In this document: positions 8,220-17,650 of the stretch, one piece after another
Layout: each line of letters starts with the position of its first letter
Numbering within the stretch: the stretch's first letter is position 1
NCBI GenBank assembly: GCA_005116835.1
Contig: SWDM01000018.1
Location: 127,485-191,484, forward strand
Length of the DNA: 64,000 bases
Direction: 5' to 3'
Source of the DNA: Nitrospira sp.
Lineage (GTDB): Bacteria > Nitrospirota > Nitrospiria > Nitrospirales > Nitrospiraceae
The notes under the pieces: model-generated
What the model was told of the DNA's origin: nothing
Seen by the model: the letters and a program-made list of their open reading frames with translations, nothing else
Database searches by the model: none
Made by a program: the position numbers and the translations under genes

Positions 8220-8530
8220 AACAGAAGCCCAATCCAGCTGTTTGCCGGCTCGCACCACCCCAAGATCGGATATTTTTTCCATAGCGTCGTGATTCATAAA
8301 GGGATATTTCAGCAAAAGGAGTGCCTTACTGGACGAGATTTGCACAGCATATCCAACCTGTCGAGTTATTTACGGTTATCGTTAGGCCAGTGAGCTTTGG
8401 TCTTATCTGCCAGCCGGACAGAGGCCTAATACCCACAGTTGGATGAACAAGATTGAACGGGATAGAGAAGAACGGATGGGACTGAGGCAGAACTGAAACC
8501 CCTCTTGAACCGATCTTGATGTCACAGCAA

Positions 8531-8576
8531 GGGATCGGTGCTCGTCGGCATTAAATGGCCGACTGACACCAATCCC
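8531..8576 (-). terminator. long imperfect hairpin downstream of the zinc-ribbon gene
   Basis: GGGATCGGTG and GTCGGC on one side pair with GCCGAC, CACC and ATCCC on the other. It lies 16 bp past the minus-strand stop at 8592. It lacks a clear U-tract, so termination is a guess. Confidence 0.35.
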
Positions 8577-8591
8577 GGTTAGGCCGTCGCA

Positions 8592-8807
8592 TTATGCGAC
8601 GCGACGGAGCCGCGGCACAGCAGTTTTTCTCTCGAGTACTTGTGTAGCTCCTGACCCTTGGATCATACGATGTTTCTGAATGATCGGATCGACGATGTTC
8701 CCACAAGACACACATCTCCATCCCTTCATCCACATCGGAATACTGCTTTCCCTGATATCGATCAAATTATCGGCCACCATAAACCCGTGACATCTTACAC
8801 ACTGCAT
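8592..8807 (-). CDS. small zinc-ribbon protein
   Basis: A 71-residue protein. Two CxxC knuckles, C3-x2-C6 (MQCVRC) and C32-x2-C35 (RCVSC), separated by 25 residues, are a zinc ribbon; the rest is basic. GAGGGGGG lies 6 nt before the ATG at 8807, which also puts the first Cys pair at the N-terminus. It could bind nucleic acid or a protein partner; nothing in the context decides. It stands alone between two spacers. Confidence 0.75.
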   Translation of the reverse strand: MQCVRCHGFMVADNLIDIRESSIPMWMKGWRCVSCGNIVDPIIQKHRMIQGSGATQVLERKTAVPRLRRVA

Positions 8808-9108
8808 AGCCCCCCCTCTCGTTAATCCTGGAGCCCGCAACCAGGACGCCACGCCCAATCACATTTTAAGCCTAGCAGACCTGCGGCCAACCGCTTGCCT
8901 GTCTAAGAGAGCAATCGCGATGCCACGGGTGTCGTCGCGACTGCTTGCGTGTTTTCGCAGTGAATCGTAGAGTGCAGAGGAACAGCATTCGGCCTAAATC
9001 CCCTTCTAGGATTAGGTGTCACACATTGGCCCCACACGGCAAAAATGATCTGGTTTCGAGCCATCGTCAAAATGGGGGATCTCCCCTGTGTCCGGTGAGA
9101 GGTAAATT
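8808..9108. other. spacer without a recognised feature
   Basis: Divergent spacer between the zinc-ribbon gene and rqcH. I see no gene, tRNA or convincing promoter. GAGAGG just upstream of 9109 is the ribosome binding site of rqcH. Confidence 0.5.
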
Positions 9109-10554
9109 GTGGCACTAACCGTGACGGAAATTGCGAGGGTGACGGATGAATGTGCCCCGGTCTTGTCCACTGGCTGGATTCAAAAAATTTACCAACCGAC
9201 TGACCGGACTGTCGTACTGGAGATTCGCGCACCTGGGAAGACGCTCCGGCTCCTCATATCATGCCACCCGGAAACTGCCCGGCTTCACCTCACGACTACA
9301 GCCTTTCAGAATCCCCCGACACCACCACCCTTCTGTCAATTTCTCCGCGCCCATCTGCAAGGAGGCCGCATCAACCATGTCGAACAGATGCATGGAGACC
9401 GGATCGTTCGAATTTTACTGACTGCCAAGGATGGCCCTTGCAGTTTGGTCGCAGAGCTGACCGGGAAAACAACCAACCTCCTCGTACTCGATGAAGCCAA
9501 CCGAATTCGACGAGATCTGAACGGGACGAAGGATCGCATCGGACAACTGTACGTTCCTCCCCCACAGCAACTACAAGAACGAGAGGCCTCGGACCAGACG
9601 CGATTCAACCCAAACATCTCAGAATCGCCATACCCTCTGTCGGCTGCCATCGAAGCCCATTACCGCACGACGGAAGGCGTCTCCGTCGTCGATGCTGTGC
9701 GGAACGCCAGGGCAGCAATGCTGAGAAAAGCCATTAAGAAGCTCCGCCGCCGCATTGAAGCTTGGCACGAAGACCTCGCAAAGGCGGAGAAGTACAAGCA
9801 CTACGATCGCTATGGCGAATTGATCAAGGCGAACCTGGGAACCATCCGCAGGGGCCAAAGCGAGGTAGCAGTAGTGGATTACTTCGATGAGGAGCTTCCC
9901 ACCCTGACAATCCCACTCGACCAGGCCAAAACACCCCAAGGAAATATGGACGACTATTTCCGAAAGCACCGGAAGCACCTGGCTGCGGAACGGGAACTAC
10001 ATCCGCGAATTGAGGAAGGACAGAAGGAACTGGAGACTCTGCGCCAAGAAATGACTGCTATTGAACAGGGAGCCTGGCAGCAGCCGGCTATGCCCCATCC
10101 TAGTGCCCGCCCACGAGGCCTCGCACGGACAGGCAAAACCAAACATCTTCCTGAACAACACCACGGTCCGTTCCGCCGATTCACCTCATCAGATGGTCTG
10201 ACAATTTATGTCGGCAGAAATGCGCGGGAGAACGACGAGTTGACCTTCGGCCTCGCCAAAAGCGATGACCTCTGGCTACATGCCCGCGGCACGCCCGGCT
10301 CACATGTCGTGGTGCGTTTGGAAAAAGGAAGCGACCCACCACCTGAGACGATACTGGACGCAGCCATCCTGGCGCTGCTCTATAGCGACTTGAAGAAAAG
10401 CGGCAAGGGCGACGTCATCTATACAAGACGCAAGTGGGTCAAGAAGGCCAAGGGTCAGGCGCCAGGGGCGGTAATCGTCACTCAGGAAAAGTCGCTGCAT
10501 ATGAGTCTGGAAAAGACACGGCTGGAAGCGCTCAAGGCCCGATCAATTCAATAG
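9109..10554 (+). CDS. rqcH: NFACT-domain ribosome quality control factor RqcH
   Basis: A 481-residue NFACT protein, the bacterial homologue of eukaryotic Rqc2/NEMF. These bind obstructed 50S subunits and add poly-alanine tails to stalled peptides. NFACT-N spans residues 1-~180 and includes D97-R98 (HGDRIVR), the Asp-Arg pair needed for tRNA-Ala handling in Bacillus RqcH. A coiled coil covers ~200-330 and the NFACT-R RNA-binding domain ~360-470 (YVGRNARENDELTF, DLWLHARGTPGSH). GTG start with GAGAGG upstream. It is somewhat shorter than firmicute members (~570) but all domains are present. Confidence 0.9.
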   Translation: MALTVTEIARVTDECAPVLSTGWIQKIYQPTDRTVVLEIRAPGKTLRLLISCHPETARLHLTTTAFQNPPTPPPFCQFLRAHLQGGRINHVEQMHGDRIVRILLTAKDGPCSLVAELTGKTTNLLVLDEANRIRRDLNGTKDRIGQLYVPPPQQLQEREASDQTRFNPNISESPYPLSAAIEAHYRTTEGVSVVDAVRNARAAMLRKAIKKLRRRIEAWHEDLAKAEKYKHYDRYGELIKANLGTIRRGQSEVAVVDYFDEELPTLTIPLDQAKTPQGNMDDYFRKHRKHLAAERELHPRIEEGQKELETLRQEMTAIEQGAWQQPAMPHPSARPRGLARTGKTKHLPEQHHGPFRRFTSSDGLTIYVGRNARENDELTFGLAKSDDLWLHARGTPGSHVVVRLEKGSDPPPETILDAAILALLYSDLKKSGKGDVIYTRRKWVKKAKGQAPGAVIVTQEKSLHMSLEKTRLEALKARSIQ

Positions 10555-10598
10555 TAACGGTTCGAACCCTCCGCTGACTTTTCCTGCGCCACCCAGGC

Positions 10599-12656
10599 AT
10601 GTTACAGTGCCCACATATGGGCACTCTCTCCTCACAGATCGACTCGTTACGAATCATCAGTGCTCTGATCGCCTGCAAGGGTCTCCAGGAGTTCGATCAC
10701 ACATTGACTCAGGAGCTACTCAAGACGTTGAAGAGCGACCTCGTGGGCTTCTACCTCTATAGCGAGACGGCGAAAGCCTTCGCCCCTGTCTCAGATTTAC
10801 TGACGAATCCGGACTCTCCCGGCTATCTCATCGGACAACTGCCGACTGAAGGGACCATAAAAGAAGCGGTAGTCCAACGTGGCCAAGCACTCTTGGAACA
10901 CGATTTAGCCAGTTCGTCCTGGGCTGAAGCGGTCGTCCTAAAAACCGCTCCTTTCCACACCGCTTCGGTTCTGGCTGCCCCATTAACCCTGGCGCCTCAG
11001 ACAGAGAATCGACCCCCTCGTACAATCGCGATTATCACTACTATTGCCATCGGCAGAACCCACGCCTTTACCGAGGAGGACCGCCTATTTCTCGAATCCC
11101 TCGGCACTCAGTTGGGACCGGTCCTTCAAAATGTCCTCGCATCGGAAGAACGCGACGCGCTCATGGCGATCAACAGCCAAGTTGTGGTCGGCACAATGAC
11201 CACCGATCAACTCATGCCGGTCGTACGCAACATGCTGCACCACGTCGTGAAACAAGACATGACGGGACTGGTGCGGTTCGTTCAGTCTCCGCAGGGGCCG
11301 TGGTTCGACATTGTCTATCGCGAAGGCGCCGAGATCGATCTCGCACAGCTCCGGCAATTTCCTTTTGAACGGATGGCTCCAGCTGAAATGATGATCACAG
11401 GGAAACCGCTCCTTATCACAGGCCATAACCACACACGTTTCCCGGAACGTTTCTATATCGAATCCGTCGGCATTCTTTCCTGCATACTCTGCCCCTTGAT
11501 CCTGCGAGGGACCCCCTATGGATTCTTGGCAATCGGCAGCAAGCGGCGCAATGCCTTTTCTGAGCGGGATCTCGCCTTCGCCGAGCAGATCGGGTTTCAC
11601 CTATCGCAAGCCATTACAAATTTCACCGCCTACGAGGAGATTCGATCGCTGAAAGAGCAACTCGAGCAGGAAAACGTCTACCTGCGCGATGAGATGAAAT
11701 CCTCGGTCGACTTCAAAACCCTGGTCGGTGAAAGCCCCGCCTTGCAGAAAACATTGAAGATGATCGAACAGGTTGCGCCGACCGATTCGACGGTGCTCAT
11801 CACGGGGGAAACCGGCACGGGGAAAGAACTGGTCGCTCAGGCCATTCACCATCTCTCGCCACGGAAAGAAAAACCCTTGATCACGGTAAACTGCGCCGCG
11901 CTGCCCCCGACTTTGATCGAGTCCGAACTCTTCGGCCATGAAAAGGGGGCCTTTACGAATGCGACGGCAAGAAAATTTGGCCGATTCGAGCTCGCGAATG
12001 GAGGCACAATCTTTCTGGATGAAATCGGCGAACTGCCGCTCGATCTTCAAGCGAAATTTCTGCGGGTACTCGAATCGCAAGAGCTTCAGCGAGTCGGCGG
12101 CACACAGACCATCAAGCTCAATGTCCGTGTACTCGCGGCGACCAACGTCGATGTGGCGCTAGCCGTCAAGAAGGGCCTCTTTCGGTCTGATCTTTTTTAC
12201 AGGCTGAACGTCTTCCCTGTTCGTATTCCCCCGCTCCGAGAGCGCCGTGACGATATCCTGGTCCTAGCGCGACATTTCGTAAAAAAATACAGCGAACGCC
12301 TTCGAAAGACCATCACGCGCATCAGTAGCGGCACATTGAAAGCCCTCTCATCGTATGACTGGCCCGGTAACGTCCGGGAGCTCGAGCACCTGATCGAACG
12401 AGCCGTGATCGTCAGCCAAGGGCCGGTACTGACCGTCGAGGAATTAGACCCGCATGCTCAACTTGATCGAGAGAATCCCACCCCGCGGACATTGGCCGAC
12501 GCTGAACGTGCCCATATCATCGAGACCCTCAAGCAGACCAATTGGGTTCTTGCCGGTACGCACGGAGCAGCAGCCCGCCTTGAAATGAAACGTTCAACCC
12601 TGCAACATCGGATGAAGAAACTCGGCATTCGTCGTCCAACCCTCCGCGCAAAATAG
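10599..12656 (+). CDS. sigma-54-dependent transcriptional activator with GAF sensor
   Basis: A 685-residue bacterial enhancer-binding protein of FhlA-like layout. Two GAF-type sensory modules cover ~30-360 (including [22 protein letters not shown]). The AAA+ domain (~370-600) has Walker [10 protein letters not shown] near 402, the sigma-54 contact loop as GAFTNA near 449 (usually GAFTGA), and Walker [11 protein letters not shown] near 470. A Fis-type helix-turn-helix is at ~640-680. Start is the ATG at 10599; another ATG at 10617 is in frame. A palindrome overlaps the first codons and recurs twice beyond the stop, before the exporter operon, so this protein is the likely regulator of that operon and of itself. 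Confidence 0.92.
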   Translation: MLQCPHMGTLSSQIDSLRIISALIACKGLQEFDHTLTQELLKTLKSDLVGFYLYSETAKAFAPVSDLLTNPDSPGYLIGQLPTEGTIKEAVVQRGQALLEHDLASSSWAEAVVLKTAPFHTASVLAAPLTLAPQTENRPPRTIAIITTIAIGRTHAFTEEDRLFLESLGTQLGPVLQNVLASEERDALMAINSQVVVGTMTTDQLMPVVRNMLHHVVKQDMTGLVRFVQSPQGPWFDIVYREGAEIDLAQLRQFPFERMAPAEMMITGKPLLITGHNHTRFPERFYIESVGILSCILCPLILRGTPYGFLAIGSKRRNAFSERDLAFAEQIGFHLSQAITNFTAYEEIRSLKEQLEQENVYLRDEMKSSVDFKTLVGESPALQKTLKMIEQVAPTDSTVLITGETGTGKELVAQAIHHLSPRKEKPLITVNCAALPPTLIESELFGHEKGAFTNATARKFGRFELANGGTIFLDEIGELPLDLQAKFLRVLESQELQRVGGTQTIKLNVRVLAATNVDVALAVKKGLFRSDLFYRLNVFPVRIPPLRERRDDILVLARHFVKKYSERLRKTITRISSGTLKALSSYDWPGNVRELEHLIERAVIVSQGPVLTVEELDPHAQLDRENPTPRTLADAERAHIIETLKQTNWVLAGTHGAAARLEMKRSTLQHRMKKLGIRRPTLRAK
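10607..10624. promoter_or_regulatory. palindromic operator at the activator start
   Basis: GTGCCCACATATGGGCAC has perfect 7-bp arms around CATA and covers codons 3-9 of the activator gene. Its core TGCCCACATATGGGCA differs at one base from the site at 12659 and at four from the one at 12689. Position over the start suggests negative autoregulation. Confidence 0.65.
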
Positions 12657-12658
12657 TC

Positions 12659-12674
12659 TGCCCACATATCGGCA
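12659..12674. promoter_or_regulatory. upstream activator site 1
   Basis: TGCCCACATATCGGCA, a TGCC-N8-GGCA inverted repeat, 131 bp upstream of the GG of the -24/-12 promoter at 12805. Confidence 0.65.
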
Positions 12675-12688
12675 CTCATCTTCTTCTG

Positions 12689-12704
12689 TGCCAACATCTC
12701 GGCA
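12689..12704. promoter_or_regulatory. upstream activator site 2
   Basis: TGCCAACATCTCGGCA, 30 bp (about three helical turns) from site 1 and 101 bp upstream of the promoter GG. Paired sites at this distance are the normal geometry for enhancer-binding proteins. Confidence 0.65.
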
Positions 12705-12804
12705 GTTCTGAAGATCTGTCGCTCCGTTGTCATCTCACTATACAGGCCACTTTCTCATGTAATATCAACTACCTGTATACAGAGACCATACTGTTCTCCT
12801 GAGC

Positions 12805-12818
12805 GGCACCGTCCCTGC
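12805..12818 (+). promoter_or_regulatory. sigma-54 (-24/-12) promoter of the exporter operon
   Basis: GGCAC at 12805-12809 and TGC at 12816-12818 place the GG and GC doublets exactly 12 bp apart, as sigma-54 requires. Transcription would start near 12830, only a few bases before the ATG at 12834. Confidence 0.7.
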
Positions 12819-12833
12819 TCTATCCTCTGCGTC

Positions 12834-13247
12834 ATGGACCATCGGAATGCTCTTACCCCCGAACATCTGAGCCGTACCATCGAAGACTATTTTGCTGAAC
12901 GCCAGGCCGAACTCCTTCCTTCCGGCGATCGAACGAAAGATGGGAAACGGTTCTCCTGGTGCGGCGATGTGTTGGAATTTCTCACCGACGGGTTAGCCGA
13001 ACGACTCGCTACCAGCGGTATTACATTCTCAAAATCCTTTCCCGGTCCCTTCCGACTCATGGATGAAGAACAACTGACGGGAGGAAATCACATACGACGC
13101 TTCTGGACGATCGCGCTCCACCGGGGCTGTCCCATTGCCCGACTCTGCACCTATTTTTTCCATCGGCATGACCAGGTGCCGCTGCCGCAACCACCCCACG
13201 TCGTGGCCTATCCTCCTGACCATCCGGAACCAGAGGCGGCTGAATGA
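12834..13247 (+). CDS. unknown first protein of the exporter operon
   Basis: A 137-residue soluble protein with no signal peptide or membrane segment. It is fairly acidic at the N-terminus and ends in a Pro/Glu-rich tail (PPDHPEPEAAE). I recognise no family; RRFWTIALHRGCPIARL and YFFHRHDQVP are candidate conserved blocks. Its stop overlaps the permease start by 4 nt (ATGA), so it is made together with the exporter and may be a substrate-processing or accessory factor. The predicted sigma-54 start point leaves almost no leader, so a later start codon is conceivable. Confidence 0.7.
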   Translation: MDHRNALTPEHLSRTIEDYFAERQAELLPSGDRTKDGKRFSWCGDVLEFLTDGLAERLATSGITFSKSFPGPFRLMDEEQLTGGNHIRRFWTIALHRGCPIARLCTYFFHRHDQVPLPQPPHVVAYPPDHPEPEAAE

Positions 13248-14374
13248 ACTACATCGCGCTCAAGATGCTTTTTGGCGATCGCGCCAAGTACCTCATGCTG
13301 TTATGCGGATTGACCTTCGCCGTGATGTTGATCGTCCAGCAGGGCTCTATTTTCTGGGGCCTCATGATCTGGTCCCAATCCAGCATCAGCAATATCAACG
13401 TGCCGATTTGGGTCACCGATCCAGGCATCGCGCAAGTCGATGAAGTCAAACCGATCGCCGGAACCGCGGTCGATCGGGTCCGGAGTGTCCCCGGAGTCGA
13501 ATGGGCTGTGCCGCTCTTCAAAGGTCTGCTGCGGGCCCGTCTCTCGAACGGGGAATACCATCAGATCACCTTGGCCGGGCTGGAATCTTCCAGCCTCATT
13601 GGACGTCCAGCCGAAGTCTTGGAAGGGCGATTCGAAGATATTTTACAGCCGGATGCCGTCGCGCTCGATCAGTGGGCAGTCGAACGGATGGGAGGCCCCG
13701 ACATCATCAAAGTCGGCACCATCTTCGAATTGAATGACAAACTGGCCCGCGTCGTCGCCATCGCCAAAACGCAAAAGAGCTTTACGAATATCCCGGTGGT
13801 CTACACCACTTATGAACGAGCCATCCACTATATGCCAGCCGAGCGCCGAACCCTTTCCTATGTCCTGGCCAAAGCCAAAGACGGAGTCCCTGTCGAAGAA
13901 GTGACGAGGCGCATCCACGAGCAAACAGGTCTAGGCGCGTTTACGGCAGATGAGTTTGGATGGAAAACCATCGGCTGGGTGTTGAAAAACACCGGCATCG
14001 GTATCAACTTCGGCACCACGATTCTCCTGGGGTTCATCGTCGGCATGGCCATATCCGGACAAACCTTTTACCTCTTCACGGTCGAAAACCTCCGTCAGTT
14101 CGGCGCCCTCAAGGCCATGGGCGCGTCGACCTTCACGTTGGCTCGAATGATTCTCTTGCAAGCCTTCACTGTGGGCCTGACCGGCTATGGTGTCGGCATT
14201 GGGCTCGCGACAGTATTTGGGTATCTAACGGCACGGGGAGGAGGATTGCCCTTCGTCGAAACCTGGCAATTACTTCTCCTTGTTCTGGTGGGTCTCTTGG
14301 CCATCTGTACCTTCTCCGCCCTGATCAGCATCGTCAAACTGGCCCGGCTTGAACCGGCGATTGTCTTTCGGTGA
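13244..14374 (+). CDS. FtsX/DevC-type ABC exporter permease
   Basis: A 376-residue inner-membrane protein with the layout of MacB/DevC permeases: one N-terminal membrane helix (~15-40), a large periplasmic domain (~41-255), and three C-terminal helices (~257-280, ~300-325, ~343-368) that form the FtsX domain. The N-terminus MNYIALKMLFGDRAKYLMLL is like DevC. It should work with the ATPase, adaptor and outer-membrane factor that follow, all overlapping by 4 nt or nearly so, as a DevBCA-TolC or MacAB-TolC type pump that uses ATP to push a periplasmic substrate across the outer membrane. Substrate unknown. Confidence 0.88.
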   Translation: MNYIALKMLFGDRAKYLMLLCGLTFAVMLIVQQGSIFWGLMIWSQSSISNINVPIWVTDPGIAQVDEVKPIAGTAVDRVRSVPGVEWAVPLFKGLLRARLSNGEYHQITLAGLESSSLIGRPAEVLEGRFEDILQPDAVALDQWAVERMGGPDIIKVGTIFELNDKLARVVAIAKTQKSFTNIPVVYTTYERAIHYMPAERRTLSYVLAKAKDGVPVEEVTRRIHEQTGLGAFTADEFGWKTIGWVLKNTGIGINFGTTILLGFIVGMAISGQTFYLFTVENLRQFGALKAMGASTFTLARMILLQAFTVGLTGYGVGIGLATVFGYLTARGGGLPFVETWQLLLLVLVGLLAICTFSALISIVKLARLEPAIVFR

Positions 14375-14379
14375 GCAGC

Positions 14380-15099
14380 ATGAACGACCACACAGAACCG
14401 GCTGCTGTCCGTGCGCGCGGCATCGTCAAATCCTTCGGTACCGGCGACACCAAAGTTACGGTGCTCAATGGTATCGATCTCGACATCTATCTGGGCGAGA
14501 TGCTGCTGTTGGTCGGCGAATCGGGCGGGGGAAAGACGACGCTTCTCTCCGCGATAGCCGGCATCCTCGACATCGATGAGGGAGATATCGACGTACTGGG
14601 TGTGCCGCTCAGCGAGTTGCCTGCCGGCAAACGCACGACCTTCCGTGGTCAAACCATGGGCTTTGTCTATCAGCAATTCAATCTGTTGCCCACACTGACT
14701 GCGGTCGAAAACGTGGCAGTGCCGTTGTTGATCCAGAAGATCGGACGCACCGAAGCCTTGCGGCGCGCGCGGGTCATGCTCGACCGTGTCGGCCTCGGTG
14801 ACCGGGCTGAGTTCCTCCCCAAAAACTTGTCCGGTGGACAGCAACAGCGGGTCGCTATCGCCAGGGCTCTGGTCAACGAGCCGCGCCTACTGATCTGCGA
14901 CGAGCCGACCGCCGCGTTGGACGGCCCGAACGGACAAAAGATTATGGAGATCCTCCGCGAAGTAGGGCGCTCGCCCTCTCGCTCTGTCATTGTCGTGACG
15001 CACGATAGCCGTATCTTTCACTTCGGCGACCGCATGGCCCATTTGACGGATGGCCGGATCGTCAGCATCGAACCGATCACGCGCGAGGGAACAGCATGA
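14380..15099 (+). CDS. ABC exporter ATPase (LolD/DevA/MacB type)
   Basis: A ~239-residue nucleotide-binding subunit. Walker A is GESGGGKTTL, the Q-loop lies in VYQQFNLLPTLT, the signature is LSGGQQQR, and Walker B is LLICDEPTAAL; the switch His is in VVTHDSR. QFNLLPTLTAVENV is diagnostic of the LolD/MacB clade. A GTG at 14371 overlapping the permease stop is possible; the ATG at 14380 has GGTGAG at a suitable distance. Partner of the permease directly upstream. Confidence 0.92.
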   Translation: MNDHTEPAAVRARGIVKSFGTGDTKVTVLNGIDLDIYLGEMLLLVGESGGGKTTLLSAIAGILDIDEGDIDVLGVPLSELPAGKRTTFRGQTMGFVYQQFNLLPTLTAVENVAVPLLIQKIGRTEALRRARVMLDRVGLGDRAEFLPKNLSGGQQQRVAIARALVNEPRLLICDEPTAALDGPNGQKIMEILREVGRSPSRSVIVVTHDSRIFHFGDRMAHLTDGRIVSIEPITREGTA

Positions 15100-16088
15100 T
15101 CATCATGAAGCGATTGAGTGTTTGGCTCGCCCTTGCCGGTGTAGGGTTTGCCGCGTGGGTTCTTATCGGAGCCAACAAAACAGAGCCGATGCCCACGCCG
15201 ATCTCGGAACCCCCTCGCTCTCCATACGAACAGACCGTCGCGGCATCCGGCATTATCGAAGCCGTCAATGAGAATGTCCGCATTGCTCCCCCGGTCGCCG
15301 GACTGATTATCAAAATGTTCGTGGCGGTCGGCGATCAGGTTGCGGAACAGGCCCCGCTCTTTCAGCTCGACGATCGGGATCTGCGCGCCCAGTTGCTGAG
15401 TCGAGAGGCGGCCATTCCTCCCCTGCAATCCCAAATCGACGAACAAAAGTACCGGATCGGAGATATCGACACACAATTGCGGCGACTTAAGTCGATACAT
15501 GATGAACGAGCCGTCAGCGACGACGACCTCAAGCGAACCTGGTACGCGCTCGAAATGGCAAAACGCAGCTTGCAGCGCTTCGATGCGAACCTGAAACTGG
15601 CCATCGCCCAACGAGACGAGATCGCGCTCCTGCTCGAACGTCTCACCGTTCGCGCACCGCGCAAGGGCACGATCCTGCAAGTCAACGTTCGGGCGGGAGA
15701 ATACGCGACTCCGGGATCAAGCGAACCGCTCATGCTGCTTGGCGACACTCAGCAGCTACAAGTCCGGGCCGACGTCGATGAAGTGAATGCGCCAATGGTC
15801 GCTCCACAAGCAGCAGGAGTCGCCTCCCTCAAGTCGATGGCCGGCACGAGGATTCCGCTGACGTTCGTCCGTATCGAACCCTATGTCATTCCCAAAAAAT
15901 CGCTGACCGGAGAAAACATCGAACGGGTCGATACCAGAGTGCTCCAGATCATCTACCGGTTCGAACGGCCGCCGTTCCCTGTCTATGCCGGACAACAGGT
16001 CGATGTCTTCATCGAGCGCCGGACTTCAAGCAGCCCCGAACGAAGGGAGCCTCCACCGGTGGATCCGACGGAGCACAAGAAACCATGA
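15096..16088 (+). CDS. periplasmic adaptor (HlyD/MacA family)
   Basis: A 330-residue membrane-fusion protein: an N-terminal anchor (~6-24, VWLALAGVGFAAWVLIG), a split lipoyl domain (~45-85 and ~185-215, PVAGLIIKMFVAVGDQV and APRKGTILQV), a helical hairpin (~95-180) and a beta-barrel region. It links the permease to the outer-membrane factor. GAGGGAAC precedes the ATG, which overlaps the ATPase stop by 4 nt. The C-terminal tail is Pro-rich (RREPPPVDPTE). Confidence 0.9.
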   Translation: MIIMKRLSVWLALAGVGFAAWVLIGANKTEPMPTPISEPPRSPYEQTVAASGIIEAVNENVRIAPPVAGLIIKMFVAVGDQVAEQAPLFQLDDRDLRAQLLSREAAIPPLQSQIDEQKYRIGDIDTQLRRLKSIHDERAVSDDDLKRTWYALEMAKRSLQRFDANLKLAIAQRDEIALLLERLTVRAPRKGTILQVNVRAGEYATPGSSEPLMLLGDTQQLQVRADVDEVNAPMVAPQAAGVASLKSMAGTRIPLTFVRIEPYVIPKKSLTGENIERVDTRVLQIIYRFERPPFPVYAGQQVDVFIERRTSSSPERREPPPVDPTEHKKP

Positions 16089-17563
16089 GCATCATCGCCA
16101 ACAGGTTTGGGGTCATGCTAGCGGCTCTCATCCTCTCATCCTGCGTGCAGGGGAAGGATTACCAACGTCCGCCGGTAGAAATACCTGACGGCTGGTCTCG
16201 TATAGCCAAGGACTCCGATACTTCAAAAACTACAGATCAGCAGCCGGAAGCCGAGTGGTGGAAAGCCTTCAAGAATGAAGAACTCAGCGGTCTGATCGAA
16301 CGGGCCCTGCAACAAAACCACGATGTGAAACGGGCAATCGCCCGAGTCCTTGAAGGGCGAGCCTCAGTCATGTCAGCCGCCGCAGGGCTCTACCCGCAAG
16401 TGAATCTCTCCAGCAGCTACAGCAACATCGCTGTGTCCGAGAACACCTTTGCCGGCTTGGGCCTGGCAACCGGGCAACAACCACGCCCACAGACGTTTGC
16501 CACCCCCGGCACGAACTTCGATCTCTGGAACAGCGCCCTGGATCTCCGTTGGGAAATGGACTTTTGGGGCCGCATTCGGCGTGGACGAGAAGCAGCTATG
16601 GCAGATGCTCAGGCCATCGAACAGGATGCCCGTGCCGTAGCATTGACACTGGTCGGTGACGTCGGGCAATCCTATTTCCGGATCAGGGAACTCGACGAGC
16701 AGCTGGACATCGCACAACGGACCCTGGCCGTCCGGCAAGAATATCTGGAGATCATCAGGAAACGAGCCTCAGTCGGCCTCGCTTCTGAGTTTGACGTGAA
16801 ACGCACGGAGGTATTGGTCGCCGAAGCAGGAGGGCTTATTCCGGACCTGGCAAGAATTCGAGCGGTGGAGTCGCACCGACTGGAGGTGCTCATCGGGATG
16901 TCACCTGGATCGCTCGATCTTCACAGCAAACCCCTCCGTTCCGTCGTCATTCAGCCGAACATTCCTGTCGGGCTCCCCTCTCAGCTGTTGGAACGGCGCC
17001 CGGACATTCTCCAGGCAGAAGCCACGCTCGTGGCATCCAATGCCCGTATCGGCCAAGCTCGCGCCTATTTCTTTCCCACTCTCTCCATCACCGGCCAAGG
17101 CGGCCTGCAGAGTGCCGAGTTCTCCAATTGGTTTACCGGCAACAGCTCGAACTACAGCATCGGTCCGTCGATTATTCTGCCGATCTTCCAGGGAGGGACC
17201 AACCTCGCTCGGTTGGACTCGGCGGAGTCGCGCCATGTGCAGATGCTGGAGAATTACCAACAGACTATTTTGCAAGCATTTCGGGAAGTCGCAGACTTGC
17301 TGACTTCGCTAAGCGCGAGGGCAGAACAGCTTGCGCGACAGCGCGAGCAACTTTCTGCAGCACAGGAAGCCATGCGATTAGCCGACATCCGATACCGCAA
17401 GGGCCTGGTGAATTATTTAGATGTGCTGGATGCACAGCGAACGGCGCTGGGAGCAGAGACCCAATTGGTCCTCACTGAACGCACTCGATTGACAGATATG
17501 GTCAGCCTCTTTAAAGCGCTGGGAGGGGGCTGGACATCGCCGCCCAACAAAAATCCCGCCTGA
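16085..17563 (+). CDS. outer-membrane efflux lipoprotein (NodT/OprM family)
   Basis: A 492-residue TolC-like outer-membrane factor. Lipobox LSSC with Cys20, then the two tandem OEP repeats (~60-270 and ~280-480). Family hallmarks are visible: EWWKAFKNEEL, ERRPDILQAEATLVASNARIGQ (split here by family position ~305-327) and the closing RYRKGLVNYLDVLDAQ. It would give the tunnel through the outer membrane for the exporter encoded just upstream, with which it overlaps by 4 nt. Last gene of the sigma-54 operon; no clear terminator follows. Confidence 0.93.
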   Translation: MSIIANRFGVMLAALILSSCVQGKDYQRPPVEIPDGWSRIAKDSDTSKTTDQQPEAEWWKAFKNEELSGLIERALQQNHDVKRAIARVLEGRASVMSAAAGLYPQVNLSSSYSNIAVSENTFAGLGLATGQQPRPQTFATPGTNFDLWNSALDLRWEMDFWGRIRRGREAAMADAQAIEQDARAVALTLVGDVGQSYFRIRELDEQLDIAQRTLAVRQEYLEIIRKRASVGLASEFDVKRTEVLVAEAGGLIPDLARIRAVESHRLEVLIGMSPGSLDLHSKPLRSVVIQPNIPVGLPSQLLERRPDILQAEATLVASNARIGQARAYFFPTLSITGQGGLQSAEFSNWFTGNSSNYSIGPSIILPIFQGGTNLARLDSAESRHVQMLENYQQTILQAFREVADLLTSLSARAEQLARQREQLSAAQEAMRLADIRYRKGLVNYLDVLDAQRTALGAETQLVLTERTRLTDMVSLFKALGGGWTSPPNKNPA

Positions 17564-17650
17564 TTCTCTCCAAATTCCTGCTGCCAGAAAAAGAGAATTA
17601 CTCGCCATTGAGACGATCCAGTACTATGCTGTCAGAAAGGTAGCTAGACT

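Noticed and set aside
14185-14844. 219-residue open frame on the minus strand
   Set aside because: Antisense to well-supported permease and ATPase genes; a high-GC shadow frame.
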